This document shows, piece by piece, positions 1 through 8,896 of a DNA stretch of 64,000 nucleotides. Under the pieces are notes generated by a model, which did not search any database, had not been told where the DNA came from, and saw nothing but the letters and a program-made list of their open reading frames with translations. Numbering within the stretch: the first letter of the stretch is position 1; every line of letters starts with the position of its first letter. The translations under genes were made by a program, and so were the position numbers. Source of the stretch: Candidatus Pantoea soli (GTDB lineage: Bacteria; Pseudomonadota; Gammaproteobacteria; Enterobacterales; Enterobacteriaceae); NCBI RefSeq assembly GCF_007833795.1, contig NZ_CP032702.1, positions 2,604,001 through 2,668,000 on the forward strand, in the 5' to 3' direction.

Positions 1-986
1 TACATCGAGGCTTTCGGCAGGTCGACCATCCAGCCGGCTTCATGTAATCCTTTCACCAGCACATCACGCCGGCGCTTATACTGCTCAGCGATGTCACGCA
101 CGCACTGCTGATCGCCCTCCAGCGCGGCAATTGCCGCCACCTGCAGCGGCGTGAAGGTGCCGTAATCGTGATAGCTTTTAATGCGCGCCAGCGCCGCGAC
201 CAGTTCTTTGTTGCCAACCATAAACCCGATGCGCCAGCCCGCCATGTTGTAGCTTTTTGACAGCGTAAAGAACTCCACCGCCACGTCGCGCGCGCCAGGC
301 ACCTGCATAATCGATGGCGCTTTCCAGCCGTCGTAGGTGATATCGGCGTAAGCCAGATCGTGAATCACCAGTACGTTGTACTGTTTTGCCAGCGCGATGA
401 CCCGCTCAAAGAAATCCAGCTCAACGCACTGTGAAGTCGGGTTAGAGGGGAAACCGAGGATCATCATTTTCGGTTTTGGATAGCTTTCGCGTATTGCCCG
501 CTCCAGCTCGTTGAAGAAATCCACGCCGGCCACCAGCGGCACCGAGCGCACCTGCGCGCCGGCAATCACCGCGCCGTAGATATGAATCGGATAGCTGGGA
601 TTGGGCACCAGCACGGTATCGCCGTGGTCGAGCGTTGCCAGCATCAGATGCGCCAGCCCCTCTTTCGAACCAATGGTGACAATGGCTTCGGATTCCGGAT
701 CGATATCCACCTGATAGCGATCGGCGTACCAGCGCGAAATGGCGCGGCGCAGACGCGGAATGCCTTTTGACGTGGAGTAGCCGTGCGTATCTTCACGCTG
801 CGCCACCTGACAAAGCTTCTCGACAATATGCGGTGGCGTGGCACCGTCCGGATTCCCCATCGAAAAGTCAATGATGTCTTCGCCGCGCCGGCGCGCAGCC
901 ATCTTCAGTTCAGCGGTGATGTTAAATACATAGGGCGGAAGGCGTTCAATACGTGAGAAACGACGGGGTGTGCTGTTATCAGCCAT
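1..986 (-). CDS. alaC: Glutamate-pyruvate aminotransferase AlaC (C-terminus beyond window)
   Basis: PLP-dependent class I/II aminotransferase of the cytoplasm, expected to make alanine from pyruvate and glutamate. The visible 328 residues start at the ATG at 986 ([18 protein letters not shown]) and run off the left edge; the family is about 410 residues. The PLP-binding lysine is about residue 244 in the motif [16 protein letters not shown], and an N-terminal [11 protein letters not shown] block is typical of the family. The last visible residues, [10 protein letters not shown], also match AlaC. It is divergent from ypdA with a broken GNAT gene between, as alaC lies beside ypdA in E. coli. 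The reading frame is open throughout. The name rests on protein resemblance and synteny. Confidence 0.93.
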   Translation of the reverse strand, partial: MADNSTPRRFSRIERLPPYVFNITAELKMAARRRGEDIIDFSMGNPDGATPPHIVEKLCQVAQREDTHGYSTSKGIPRLRRAISRWYADRYQVDIDPESEAIVTIGSKEGLAHLMLATLDHGDTVLVPNPSYPIHIYGAVIAGAQVRSVPLVAGVDFFNELERAIRESYPKPKMMILGFPSNPTSQCVELDFFERVIALAKQYNVLVIHDLAYADITYDGWKAPSIMQVPGARDVAVEFFTLSKSYNMAGWRIGFMVGNKELVAALARIKSYHDYGTFTPLQVAAIAALEGDQQCVRDIAEQYKRRRDVLVKGLHEAGWMVDLPKASM

Positions 987-1127
987 GATGTCCTCTGGAT
1001 TACGTGAGCGCCCGGACCGTCCGAGCGACGTGGGTCACTTGCCGTGACCGAAACAAGAACATAACGCGCCGTTAACAGGATTGTCGAGAGGCAGCGCCGC
1101 TTTTTTCTGCAACGGGCTGCCGGGGAA

Positions 1128-1652
1128 TCAGCGATAGGGCGTCAGGCGGCCAAATACCCAGTCATTCACCCACTCACCGTTAAGCTGATAGTTGTCGCGC
1201 AGCGTGCCCTCCAGCTGATAGCCATTCTTCTCCAGAATGCGCCGCGACGGCCAGTTCCCTTCAATCACCAGCGCCTTGAGTTTGTGAAACTCTGCCTCCA
1301 GCAGGAAGGTGCTGAGCGCGGCCAGCGCTTAGCTGCCGTAGCCCTGACCGGTATACGCATGACGCAGCATGTAACCGACCTCCGCCTGGCGATAAGGGTG
1401 CCATTCCGCGCTGCAGCCAAACAGGCCAATGGCTTCGCCGCTGTCACGCAGGCGGGCCACCAGACACAGCATGTGGAAACTGGCTGGCTGCCACGGGGCC
1501 AGACGCTCCGTGAAGCGCTGGCGGATATCGGCTTCGTCCGGGATTTCGCTGACCCAGCGCATGGTGGCGGCGTCTTCGTGTACCGCTCTGAAGATTTGCC
1601 AGTCTTCCGGTTGCAGACGACTCAGGATCAAACGCGAGGTATGTAATTGCAT
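1128..1652 (-). pseudogene. GNAT-family N-acetyltransferase interrupted by an in-frame stop
   Basis: A RimJ/RimL-like GNAT acetyltransferase frame starting MQLHTSRLILSRLQPEDW is read from 1652 to a TAA at 1329-1331, just after the acetyl-CoA loop GQGYGS. The same frame continues without any shift for 66 codons (ALAALSTFLLEAEFHKLKAL, then an N-x-S-R-R-I-L-E-K-N-G-Y block typical of GNAT motif B) to a TGA at 1128-1130. The total is 174 residues plus the stop, the normal size for the family. A single A-to-T change of a Lys codon would explain it. It is either a very recent pseudogene, a sequencing error, or a truncated non-functional product. The substrate is unknown. Confidence 0.85.
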
Positions 1653-1895
1653 TGCTGCGCTCCGCTACAGGGTCTGTGGCACCATAGCAAACCGCCTCAT
1701 TGACAGCCAGAGGCGGGCGCACGGATTCCACCATCGGTTTTCCTGCGTGCTGCGTCTGCCCGGCGTCATACCGCCCTTTTACGCCGGTAAAGATTGATCC
1801 AGGCCAGGAGAAGCGCGGGCAGATTACCGGGGTGCTGGCGGATCGCGATCACATTTTTTATCATAGCGGCATGAATGCCTTGCCTGAGAACCCCC

Positions 1896-3605
1896 GTGCC
1901 CGCCCATTTTGACATGCTGCTGGCGGTCTTTGACCGCGCCGCGCTGATGCTGATCTGCCTGTTTTTTCTGACGCGCACGCGGCTTTTCCGTCAGCTGCTG
2001 CAAAAAGATGAGCACTCCGCCGGTGAAAAAGCCGCGGTAACGGCAATTTTTTCCCTGTTTGCTCTGTTCAGCACCTGGTCCGGTATCGCGGTGGATGGCT
2101 CACTGCTCAATGTCCGCGTGATTGCCGTGATGGCGGGCGGCATCCTGTTCGGGCCGTGGGTCGGCATCACTACCGGGGTCATTGCCGGCCTGCACCGCTT
2201 CCTGACCGATATGGGGGGCGTCACGTCGGTGCCCTGCCTGATCACCAGTATTATTGCCGGTATCGCGGCAGGCATTATTCATCGCCGCGTCAGCAGGGAG
2301 CAGCGCTGGCGCGCCGGTATCCTCGGCGGCATGCTGTGTGAAAGCCTGACCATGCTGCTGATTGTGCTGTGGGCGAAACCCATGACGCTGGGGCTGACCA
2401 TTGTGGCCGATATCGCGCTGCCGATGATTCTGGGCGCGTCCAGCATCGGTCTGATTGTGCTGCTGGTGCAGAGCGTGGAAGGGGAAAAAGAGGCCATTGC
2501 TGCGCGCCAGGCCAAGCTGGCGCTGGAGATTGCCAATAAAACCCTGCCGCTGTTCCGCCAGGTCAACCGCGACGCGCTGCGGCAGGTGTGTGACATTATT
2601 CGCAGCGATATTCACGCCGATGCCGTGGCGATAACCAACACCCGGCAGATTCTCGCCTATGTGGGCTATGGCGAGCAGAATTACCACAACGGCGATGACG
2701 GCATCAGCCCCACCACCCGACAGGCCATCACCAGCGGTAAAATCATTATCCGTAACAACGATGAAGCGCACCGTACCCGGGATATTCACTCTATTCTGGT
2801 GATTCCGCTGTGGGAAAAAGGCGAGGTCACCGGCACGCTGAAAATCTACTATCGTCGCGCGCACCGCATCACCGGTTCGCTGAAAGAGATGGCCATTGGG
2901 CTGTCGCAGATCATCTCTACTCAGCTGGAAGTGTCGCGCGCTGAACAGCTGCGTGAAATGGCGAACAAAGCGGAACTGCGGGCGCTGCAAAGCAAGATCA
3001 ATCCGCATTTCCTGTTTAACGCCCTGAACGCCATCTCCTCGTCCATCCGTCTCAATCCGGATACGGCGCGTCAGCTGGTGATTAATCTCTCGCGCTATTT
3101 GCGCTACAACCTGGAACTCAATGACGACGAGCCAATCGATATCAAGAAAGAGCTGTGGCAGGTTAAGGATTATGTTGCCATCGAACAGGCCCGCTTTGGC
3201 GACAAGCTCTCGGTGATTTTTGATATCGATGAAGATGTGCATCTGCTGCTGCCCAGCCTGCTGATTCAGCCGCTGGTGGAGAATGCCATCGTGCACGGTA
3301 TTCAGCCCTGTCGCGGCAAAGGGGTGGTGACGCTGAGCGTGAAGGATCTGGGTGACTGCGTGCGCATCGCCGTGCGCGATACCGGCGCCGGCATCAGTGA
3401 AGAGATGATCAGCCGCGTGGCGCGTAACGACATGCCGGGTAATAAAATCGGCCTGCTCAACGTGCATCATCGGGTGAAGCTGCTTTCCGGTCAGGGCCTG
3501 AGCATCATCCGCCACCAGCCGGGCACCGAAATTGCCTTTACCCTTAATAAAACCGGACAGCCGCTGCCTGTGCCGCTGCACCCGCCAACGGAAGCCTCCG
3601 CGTGA
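1896..3605 (+). CDS. ypdA: Sensor histidine kinase YpdA (LytS type)
   Basis: Membrane sensor kinase of the LytS/YehU family; in E. coli it works with YpdB in sensing external pyruvate. The N-terminal third is a 5TM-LYT-type membrane domain (five or more hydrophobic segments ending in [20 protein letters not shown]), followed by a GAF-like domain, the phospho-acceptor region [16 protein letters not shown] (His at base 3006) and an HATPase domain with [11 protein letters not shown] and DTGAGISEE. An ATG at 1875 is in frame, but the E. coli protein aligns from GTG 1896 ([17 protein letters not shown]), or possibly ATG 1914. GTG 1896 gives 569 residues against about 565 in E. coli. The stop overlaps the ypdB start (GTGA). 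Confidence 0.92.
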   Translation: MPAHFDMLLAVFDRAALMLICLFFLTRTRLFRQLLQKDEHSAGEKAAVTAIFSLFALFSTWSGIAVDGSLLNVRVIAVMAGGILFGPWVGITTGVIAGLHRFLTDMGGVTSVPCLITSIIAGIAAGIIHRRVSREQRWRAGILGGMLCESLTMLLIVLWAKPMTLGLTIVADIALPMILGASSIGLIVLLVQSVEGEKEAIAARQAKLALEIANKTLPLFRQVNRDALRQVCDIIRSDIHADAVAITNTRQILAYVGYGEQNYHNGDDGISPTTRQAITSGKIIIRNNDEAHRTRDIHSILVIPLWEKGEVTGTLKIYYRRAHRITGSLKEMAIGLSQIISTQLEVSRAEQLREMANKAELRALQSKINPHFLFNALNAISSSIRLNPDTARQLVINLSRYLRYNLELNDDEPIDIKKELWQVKDYVAIEQARFGDKLSVIFDIDEDVHLLLPSLLIQPLVENAIVHGIQPCRGKGVVTLSVKDLGDCVRIAVRDTGAGISEEMISRVARNDMPGNKIGLLNVHHRVKLLSGQGLSIIRHQPGTEIAFTLNKTGQPLPVPLHPPTEASA

Positions 3606-4327
3606 AAGCCATTATTGTCGAAGACGAATTTCTTGCGCAGCAGGAGCTGAGCTGGATGATTCAGCAGCACAGTCAGATCAGCCTTGAAGCCTGCTTCGAT
3701 GACGGACTGGACGTGCTGAAATACCTGCAAACGCATCGGGTGGATGTCATTTTTCTTGATATCAATATTCCGTCGCTGGACGGCATGCTGCTGGCACAAA
3801 ACATCAGCCAGTTCACGCACAAACCGCTGATCGTTTTTATCACAGCCTGGAAAGAGCATGCGGTGGAGGCGTTTGAACTGGACGCATTTGATTACATCCT
3901 GAAGCCGTATCACGAAGCGCGCATCGTCACCATGCTGCGCAAACTGGAAGCCACCATGCAACAGCAGGCGCTGCCGCACAGCCCTGCCGCCAGCGCGCCG
4001 CAAACCGTGAATCTGGTGAAAGACGATCGTATTATCGTCACCGATATCAGCGAGATCTATTATGTGGAAGCGCATGAAAAGCTGACGTTTGTCTACACGC
4101 GCCGTGAAGCTTACGTCATGTCGATGGCCATCACGGAGTTCTGCAGCCGCCTGCCAGAGGCGCTGTTTTTCCGCTGTCACCGCTCATACTGCGTGAACCT
4201 GAGTAAGATTCGGGAGATTGAGCCGTGGTTCAACAACACCTATCTGGTGAAGCTGCGCGATCTGGAGGCGCAGGTGCCGGTGAGTCGCAGCAAAGTCAAA
4301 GCGTTTCGTCAGCTGATGCGGTTATAA
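3602..4327 (+). CDS. ypdB: Response regulator YpdB (LytTR DNA-binding)
   Basis: Cytoplasmic response regulator paired with YpdA. Residues 1-120 form a receiver domain with acidic pair E7/D8, phosphorylatable Asp53 in [10 protein letters not shown] and a conserved K in YILKPY. Residues about 140-241 form a LytTR domain ([21 protein letters not shown]). The start is the GTG at 3602, overlapping the ypdA stop by four bases, so the two are translationally coupled. The 241 residues are close to E. coli YpdB (244). In E. coli the known target is the transporter gene yhjX, which is not in this window. Confidence 0.93.
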   Translation: MKAIIVEDEFLAQQELSWMIQQHSQISLEACFDDGLDVLKYLQTHRVDVIFLDINIPSLDGMLLAQNISQFTHKPLIVFITAWKEHAVEAFELDAFDYILKPYHEARIVTMLRKLEATMQQQALPHSPAASAPQTVNLVKDDRIIVTDISEIYYVEAHEKLTFVYTRREAYVMSMAITEFCSRLPEALFFRCHRSYCVNLSKIREIEPWFNNTYLVKLRDLEAQVPVSRSKVKAFRQLMRL

Positions 4328-4351
4328 GGCGAACGGCGGACGCCGCTCGCC
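4328..4351. terminator. Hairpin between convergent ypdB and glk
   Basis: An 11-bp arm GGCGAACGGCG is followed by CGCCGCTCGCC with one mismatch and a two-base loop, starting directly after the ypdB stop. There is no strong T-run on either side, so it may act as a weak shared terminator or a 3' mRNA stabiliser. Confidence 0.45.
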
Positions 4352-4359
4352 TGCAGGCA

Positions 4360-5325
4360 TTACAGAATGCGGCCCAGCGCCTGACGCAGATGCGCCCCGG
4401 CACCCAGCAGGCCCGGCTGATCGTGGGTGATCATGTAAACCGGAATATCCACCAGATAGTCGCGGAAGCGGCCTTTGTCTTCAAAAGCGGCGCGGAAGCC
4501 GGAGGCTTTAAAGAACTCCAGGAAACGCGGCACAATGCCACCCGCAATATACACGCCGCCAAAGGTGCCGAGATTCAGCGCCAGGTTGCCGCCAAAGCGG
4601 CCCATGATGACGCAAAACAGCGTCAGCGCCCGGCGGCAGTCAATGCAGGTGTCCTGCAGCGCGCGTTCGGTGACATCTTTGGGCTTGAGGTTGGCAGGCT
4701 CGCGGTTGTCAGATTTCACAATCGCCCGGTAAAGGTTCACCAGGCCGGAACCTGACAGCACGCGCTCGGCTGACACGTGACCGAGTTCAGCACGCAGCAC
4801 TTCCAGAATCGCGTCTTCCTCTTCGCTGTTCGGCGCAAAATCAACGTGACCGCCCTCACCCGGCAGGCTGACCCAGCGCTGCGCCACATGCACCAGATGG
4901 CTGACACCGAGTCCGGTGCCGGCACCGTAAATGGCAATCGGTTTGTCTTTCACCGGCGCTTTGCCGCCGAACTGAATCACATCGGTTTCCGACAGCATCG
5001 GGATCGCCATCGAAACGGCGGTGAAATCATTGATGATTTCCAGCGTCTCAAAATTAAGGCTGGCTTTCATCTGGCGGGTGGAGAACGCCCAGTCATGGTT
5101 TGTCATCTCAACCCAGTCGCCGGTGATTGGGCAGGCGATGGCGATGCAGCCGTGGATAACATCCTGTTTTTGTTCGTCCAGATAGTGACGAATCACCGCT
5201 TCCAGATTGTCGTAGTCTGATGTGGAGAATGTTTTGGCCTGGGAGATGGTGCCGGTTTCCACCTCACACAGAGCGAGGCGAGCGTTCGTCCCGCCCACAT
5301 CGCCGACCAGGGCGTATTTTGTCAT
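4360..5325 (-). CDS. glk: Glucokinase
   Basis: ATP-dependent phosphorylation of free glucose to glucose-6-phosphate in the cytoplasm. 321 residues, the same length as E. coli Glk and nearly colinear with it. It begins [19 protein letters not shown], giving the phosphate-1 motif DVGGTNAR. Asp in [12 protein letters not shown] is the catalytic base region, [11 protein letters not shown] is the second ATP motif, and [10 protein letters not shown] follows. It converges with ypdB. The ATG at 5325 has no competing start. Note that this is the proteobacterial Glk family, not ROK; the window's ROK kinase is at 55419. Confidence 0.96.
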   Translation of the reverse strand: MTKYALVGDVGGTNARLALCEVETGTISQAKTFSTSDYDNLEAVIRHYLDEQKQDVIHGCIAIACPITGDWVEMTNHDWAFSTRQMKASLNFETLEIINDFTAVSMAIPMLSETDVIQFGGKAPVKDKPIAIYGAGTGLGVSHLVHVAQRWVSLPGEGGHVDFAPNSEEEDAILEVLRAELGHVSAERVLSGSGLVNLYRAIVKSDNREPANLKPKDVTERALQDTCIDCRRALTLFCVIMGRFGGNLALNLGTFGGVYIAGGIVPRFLEFFKASGFRAAFEDKGRFRDYLVDIPVYMITHDQPGLLGAGAHLRQALGRIL

Positions 5326-5389
5326 TCTTCTGCTGCTCCGCTTGGGTCATATACAATTGCAGGACACTATAAAAGCCTGCCAATAAAAC

Positions 5390-5420
5390 AACAACGCCCA
5401 CCAGCACGATGAGCGTTGTT
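5390..5420 (-). terminator. Probable terminator of ipdC
   Basis: AACAACGC and GCGTTGTT form an 8-bp stem with a 15-base loop, downstream of ipdC. Read on the minus strand the stem is followed by GTTTTATTGG. The loop is long, so confidence is moderate. Confidence 0.5.
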
Positions 5421-5478
5421 CATTCAGTGCGACGCACAGCCTGGCGATTGTGCGCCCGGCTGTATAGAGGCAACTATC

Positions 5479-7146
5479 CTAAACTGCGCGGCTGTTGCGC
5501 TGATGCAGCGCCGCCGTCACCTTACGCAGCAGCGGCGGCAGATCCTGTTTATCCATCACTACCTCTACCAGCGACAGACAGCGCTGCGCGCTGAGCCGCG
5601 CCAGCACCGCCTCCAGCTGCGCCGTTTCACTGATGCGCCAGCTTTGTGCCCTGCTGTGCAGGCTCATCGCCTGCGGCAGCGCGGTCCAGTTCCACTGCGC
5701 AATATCATTGTAGCGCTGCTCAGCGCCATGGATGGCACGCTCTACCGTGTAGCCTTCATTATTCAGCAAAAAGATGAGCGGCTGCAGGCCGTCACGCTGG
5801 ATGGAACCCAGCTCCTGAATCGTCAGCTGCGCTGAGCCGTCGCCAATAATCAGAATTACCCGCCGTTCAGGGCAGGCGGTCTGCACGCCGAAAGTCGCGG
5901 GCAGAGTATAGCCAATCGACCCCCACAGCGGCTGCACGATCAGCTCTGCACCCTGCGGTAAACGCAGCGCCGCGGCACCAAATGCCGCCGTTCCCTGATC
6001 GGCAAGAATGATATCACCTGGCTGCAGAAAGCGCTGCATTGCCTGCCAGAATGCCTGCTGACTGATTACCGCAGCAGCAGCCGGTGCGGTAGCTTCCTCC
6101 GCACTGGCCTGCGCCAGCGCAAAATGCGCGCAGTGCTGCTGATAAACCGGCAGCAGCGCAGCCAGCGCCTGCGCCATGCTGAGCGGAGCAAAGGTCTCTC
6201 CGGCGACCGTGGCCTGAAACGGCTGCAGGTCAATCAGCCGCTCTGCCGGTAATTGCTGGGTGAACCCCGCTGTCAGGGTATCGGTAAAACGCACCCCGAC
6301 GCACAGCGTGACCTCGGTTTCTTCAATCGCCGCGCGTACCTGCGGCGTACTGCCTTCACCGGCATAAGTACCGACGTATCCCGGCTGCTGTTCATTCAGT
6401 ACCCCTTTGCCCATCAGCAGCGTGGCGGCTGGAATGGCGCGCTGTTCGCGCAGCTCAGCCAGCTGAGCCTGCAGCTGCCAGCGTCCGGCGAGAAAATCCG
6501 CCAGCAGCGAGACGCGCTGAGCCGGTGCCAGTAACCGCCCGGCCGCGGCGGCAAAGGCGTCGGCCACCGCAGAGTGCTGCGGTGCCGGTGCCGGTGCCGC
6601 CGGCAGGCTGACGGGCAGCGCAATCTCTGCCGCGGCCACATCCACGGCCAGCAGCAGATAGCCGGGACGGTGCTGATACAGCGCTTCATCCATGACGCGA
6701 TCAATCTCTGCCACCGCATTGTCTGCGGTCAGCACGGCCGCAGCAGCGCTGACCTCCTGCGCCATACGCAGAAAATGACGAAAATCGCCGTCGCCCAGCG
6801 AGTGGTGCACGCAATCGCCCTGCCGCTGCGCCGTGCTGGCGGGCGCGCCCACAATGTGGATCACCGGCACGTATTCCGCATAGCTGCCAGCGATGCCGTT
6901 AATGGCGCTAAGCTCACCGACGCCGAAAGTAGTCAGCAGCGCGGCTGCACCGCGGCAGCGGCCATAGCCATCGGCGGCGTAAGCCGCGTTAAGCTCATTG
7001 GCACAGCCAACCCAGGCGATCTCCGGATGGGCAATCACACTGTCGAGAAACTGCAGGTTGTAATCACCCGGTACGCCAAACAGATGCCGGATACCTGCCT
7101 GATGCAGACGCTGCAGTAAATAGTCGCCAACGGTATGGGTTTTCAT
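5479..7146 (-). CDS. ipdC: Indole-3-pyruvate decarboxylase
   Basis: Thiamine-diphosphate enzyme that decarboxylates indole-3-pyruvate to indole-3-acetaldehyde, the key step of the indolepyruvate route to the plant hormone indole-3-acetic acid. 555 residues, the family's usual size. Visible features are the N-terminal PYR-domain Glu in WVGCANELNAAYAADGYGR, the HHSLGDGDF histidine pair, and the C-terminal ThDP motif GDGSAQLTIQELGS...LLNNEGYTVE. E. coli has no counterpart at this spot between glk and ypeC/mntH; ipdC beside glk is a trait I associate with Pantoea/Erwinia. A pyruvate or phenylpyruvate decarboxylase of the same family is the alternative. A hairpin covering its ribosome binding site is listed separately. 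Confidence 0.88.
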   Translation of the reverse strand: MKTHTVGDYLLQRLHQAGIRHLFGVPGDYNLQFLDSVIAHPEIAWVGCANELNAAYAADGYGRCRGAAALLTTFGVGELSAINGIAGSYAEYVPVIHIVGAPASTAQRQGDCVHHSLGDGDFRHFLRMAQEVSAAAAVLTADNAVAEIDRVMDEALYQHRPGYLLLAVDVAAAEIALPVSLPAAPAPAPQHSAVADAFAAAAGRLLAPAQRVSLLADFLAGRWQLQAQLAELREQRAIPAATLLMGKGVLNEQQPGYVGTYAGEGSTPQVRAAIEETEVTLCVGVRFTDTLTAGFTQQLPAERLIDLQPFQATVAGETFAPLSMAQALAALLPVYQQHCAHFALAQASAEEATAPAAAAVISQQAFWQAMQRFLQPGDIILADQGTAAFGAAALRLPQGAELIVQPLWGSIGYTLPATFGVQTACPERRVILIIGDGSAQLTIQELGSIQRDGLQPLIFLLNNEGYTVERAIHGAEQRYNDIAQWNWTALPQAMSLHSRAQSWRISETAQLEAVLARLSAQRCLSLVEVVMDKQDLPPLLRKVTAALHQRNSRAV

Positions 7147-7151
7147 GAAGC

Positions 7152-7178
7152 ACTCCTGCGCAAAGGGTTAACAGGAGT
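7152..7178 (-). promoter_or_regulatory. Hairpin covering the ipdC ribosome binding site
   Basis: On the ipdC mRNA, ACTCCTG (bases 7178-7172) is a perfect complement of CAGGAGT (7158-7152), which is the Shine-Dalgarno sequence five bases before the ATG. The loop is 13 bases. Pairing would hide the ribosome binding site. The complementarity is seen directly; a regulatory role is inferred. Confidence 0.45.
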
Positions 7179-7293
7179 ATTGGCGAAGTGGCTGAGCTGG
7201 CGAGAATTTCGCCATCATTGTACTGTCATTGTTGGCAACCAATCGTTACGACGACAGATAATTCTGCAGGATGCGATCGCTGGCGCGTTTCAA

Positions 7294-7317
7294 CGCAGTG
7301 TAAGCGTATACACTGCG
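7294..7317. promoter_or_regulatory. 24-bp inverted repeat, candidate operator before the aldo-keto reductase
   Basis: CGCAGTGTA and TACACTGCG form perfect 9-bp arms around a 6-bp spacer, ending 37 bases before the ATG of the reductase at 7355. The size and symmetry fit a dimeric repressor or activator site in the ipdC/reductase divergent region. The binding protein is unknown. Confidence 0.5.
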
Positions 7318-7354
7318 CGCCGACACCTTCCCTTTCTCTGAACAGGAACGTTGC

Positions 7355-8344
7355 ATGACCTCTTTTCCTCATCCTGAGCGTTATCAGCAGATGCACTACC
7401 GTCGCAGTGGCCGCAGCGGCCTGAAACTGCCGGCCGTTTCGCTGGGCCTGTGGCACAACTTTGGTGACAGCACGCGCGTCGATACCAGCCGGGCGCTGTT
7501 GCGCCACGCGTTTGATCGCGGCATTACCCATTTTGATTTGGCCAATAATTACGGGCCACCGCCGGGTGCCGCGGAGAGCCATTTTGGCCGTATCCTGCGC
7601 GAGGATTTTCACGGACTGCGCGATGAGCTGCTGATTTCCACCAAAGCGGGCTACACCATGTGGGAAGGCCCTTACGGTGACTGGGGCTCACGCAAATATC
7701 TGATTGCCAGTCTCGATCAGAGCCTGAAACGCATGGGGCTGGAGTATGTGGACATTTTCTATCATCACCGACCGGACCCGGAAACGCCGCTGGAAGAGAC
7801 AATGCGGGCGCTGGATCAGGTGGTGCGTCAGGGCAAAGCGCTGTATGCAGCGATCTCTAACTATCCGGCAGACCAGGCGGCGCAGGCAATCGCGATTCTG
7901 CGCGATCTCGGCACGCCGTGCCTGATCCACCAGCCGCGCTATTCGCTGTTTGAGCGCACGCCGGAGCACGGCCTGCTGGATGTACTGGGCGATCAGGGCG
8001 TGGGATGTATTGCTTTTTCACCGCTGGCGGGCGGCGTCTTAACAGACCGCTATCTGCAGGGCATTCCGGAAGATTCACGCGCAGCCAGCGGCAGTAAATT
8101 CCTCAATGAGAGCCAGCTGACGCAGGCGAAAATGGCGAAGGTGCAGCAGTTACAGGCAATTGCGCAGCAGCGCGGTCAGAAGCTGGCGCAGATGGCGCTC
8201 AGCTGGGTGCTGCGCGATGCGCGCGTCACGTCAGTGCTGATTGGTGCCAGCAAAACGGCGCAGATTGACGACGCCGTGGCCATGCTGAGCCAGCCCGCGC
8301 TGACAACAAACGAACTCAGCGCCATTGACGCTGTTCTGGTGTAA
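7355..8344 (+). CDS. Aldo-keto reductase, YghZ-like (AKR14)
   Basis: NADPH-dependent aldo-keto reductase closely resembling E. coli YghZ, which reduces L-glyceraldehyde-3-phosphate and methylglyoxal. 329 residues against 346 in YghZ, with a shorter C-terminus. The catalytic tetrad is visible: Asp and Tyr in THFDLANNYGPPPGAAE, Lys in LLISTKAGYTMWEG and His in IFYHHRPDPETP. The cofactor-binding region ends in SVLIGASKTAQIDD. It is transcribed away from ipdC across a 208-bp gap. In a plant-associated strain it could also act on indole-acetaldehyde, but that is only a guess from position. Confidence 0.88.
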   Translation: MTSFPHPERYQQMHYRRSGRSGLKLPAVSLGLWHNFGDSTRVDTSRALLRHAFDRGITHFDLANNYGPPPGAAESHFGRILREDFHGLRDELLISTKAGYTMWEGPYGDWGSRKYLIASLDQSLKRMGLEYVDIFYHHRPDPETPLEETMRALDQVVRQGKALYAAISNYPADQAAQAIAILRDLGTPCLIHQPRYSLFERTPEHGLLDVLGDQGVGCIAFSPLAGGVLTDRYLQGIPEDSRAASGSKFLNESQLTQAKMAKVQQLQAIAQQRGQKLAQMALSWVLRDARVTSVLIGASKTAQIDDAVAMLSQPALTTNELSAIDAVLV

Positions 8345-8353
8345 CCGCTTTCC

Positions 8354-8373
8354 TGCCCGGCACCGGCCGGGCA
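8354..8373 (+). terminator. Hairpin after the aldo-keto reductase
   Basis: TGCCCGGC-ACCG-GCCGGGCA, a perfect 8-bp stem with a four-base loop ten bases after the stop. It is followed by GATAATT rather than a T-run, so termination is likely only partial. Confidence 0.5.
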
Positions 8374-8501
8374 GATAATTCAGCACAAAACGCTGCGTGC
8401 AGGCCGGGCGCGTTTTTTTCAGAAAAAGTCTCAAGGCACAGCTGGTCCGATGTGGCACACTGACGCCCAGGGTAGCCTCGATGCTGCCACAAGGAGAACT
8501 G

Positions 8502-8846
8502 ATGAAACGTGCTATTTTGTTTGCCGCAGTGCTGGCAACCTTGTCCCCGTTAACTTTACACACAGCTCAGGCCAACAGCGCCCCCCTCGATCTTGCACCC
8601 GGCATCTCTCTGCATCTCGGCGATCGCGATCGCCGCGGTTACTACTGGGATGGCGGTCGCTGGCGTGAACCGCGCTGGTGGCATGACCGCTATGAGTACA
8701 ACGACCGTCGCTGGTGGCGTCATGAAGAGTGGAAGCGCCACCGCGCTTACGAGCGTGAACGTGAACGCCGCTGGCATGAACGCGAACGCCGTGAACACTG
8801 GCGGCACGGCCCCGGCCATGACCATCACGACCATCATCACCATTAA
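8502..8846 (+). CDS. ypeC: Periplasmic DUF2502 protein YpeC
   Basis: Small exported protein of unknown function. The start is the ATG at 8502 behind AAGGAGA; a longer frame from 8397 has no support. 114 residues: signal peptide 1-24 (MKRAILFAAVLATLSPLTLH, cleaved after AQA), then ISLHLGDRDRRGYYWDGG, which matches E. coli YpeC, then an Arg/Trp/Glu-rich stretch of ERERRWHERERRE type and a terminal HHDHHHH run. The His-rich tail could bind metal, which is notable beside the manganese transporter mntH, but this is inference. Same position upstream of mntH as in E. coli. Confidence 0.88.
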   Translation: MKRAILFAAVLATLSPLTLHTAQANSAPLDLAPGISLHLGDRDRRGYYWDGGRWREPRWWHDRYEYNDRRWWRHEEWKRHRAYERERERRWHERERREHWRHGPGHDHHDHHHH

Positions 8847-8850
8847 AAAA

Positions 8851-8877
8851 ATCCCGGTGCCTCTGCAGCACCGGGAT
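8851..8877. terminator. Bidirectional terminator between ypeC and mntH
   Basis: ATCCCGGTGC and GCACCGGGAT form a 10-bp stem with a seven-base loop. A-run before and T-run after the stem let it terminate both convergent genes. Confidence 0.9.
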
Positions 8878-8896
8878 TTTTTTCTGCCCGCCTGAT

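Noticed and set aside
1835..1865. GATCACATTTTTTATC near ypdA as a CRP site
   Set aside because: Only the right half (TCACA) matches; the left half is GGCGGATC, so the evidence is too weak.
2100..3581. 493-codon open frame opposite ypdA
   Set aside because: It is antisense to a clear histidine kinase gene and is a codon-usage shadow; composition rich in His, Gln and Arg with no domain.
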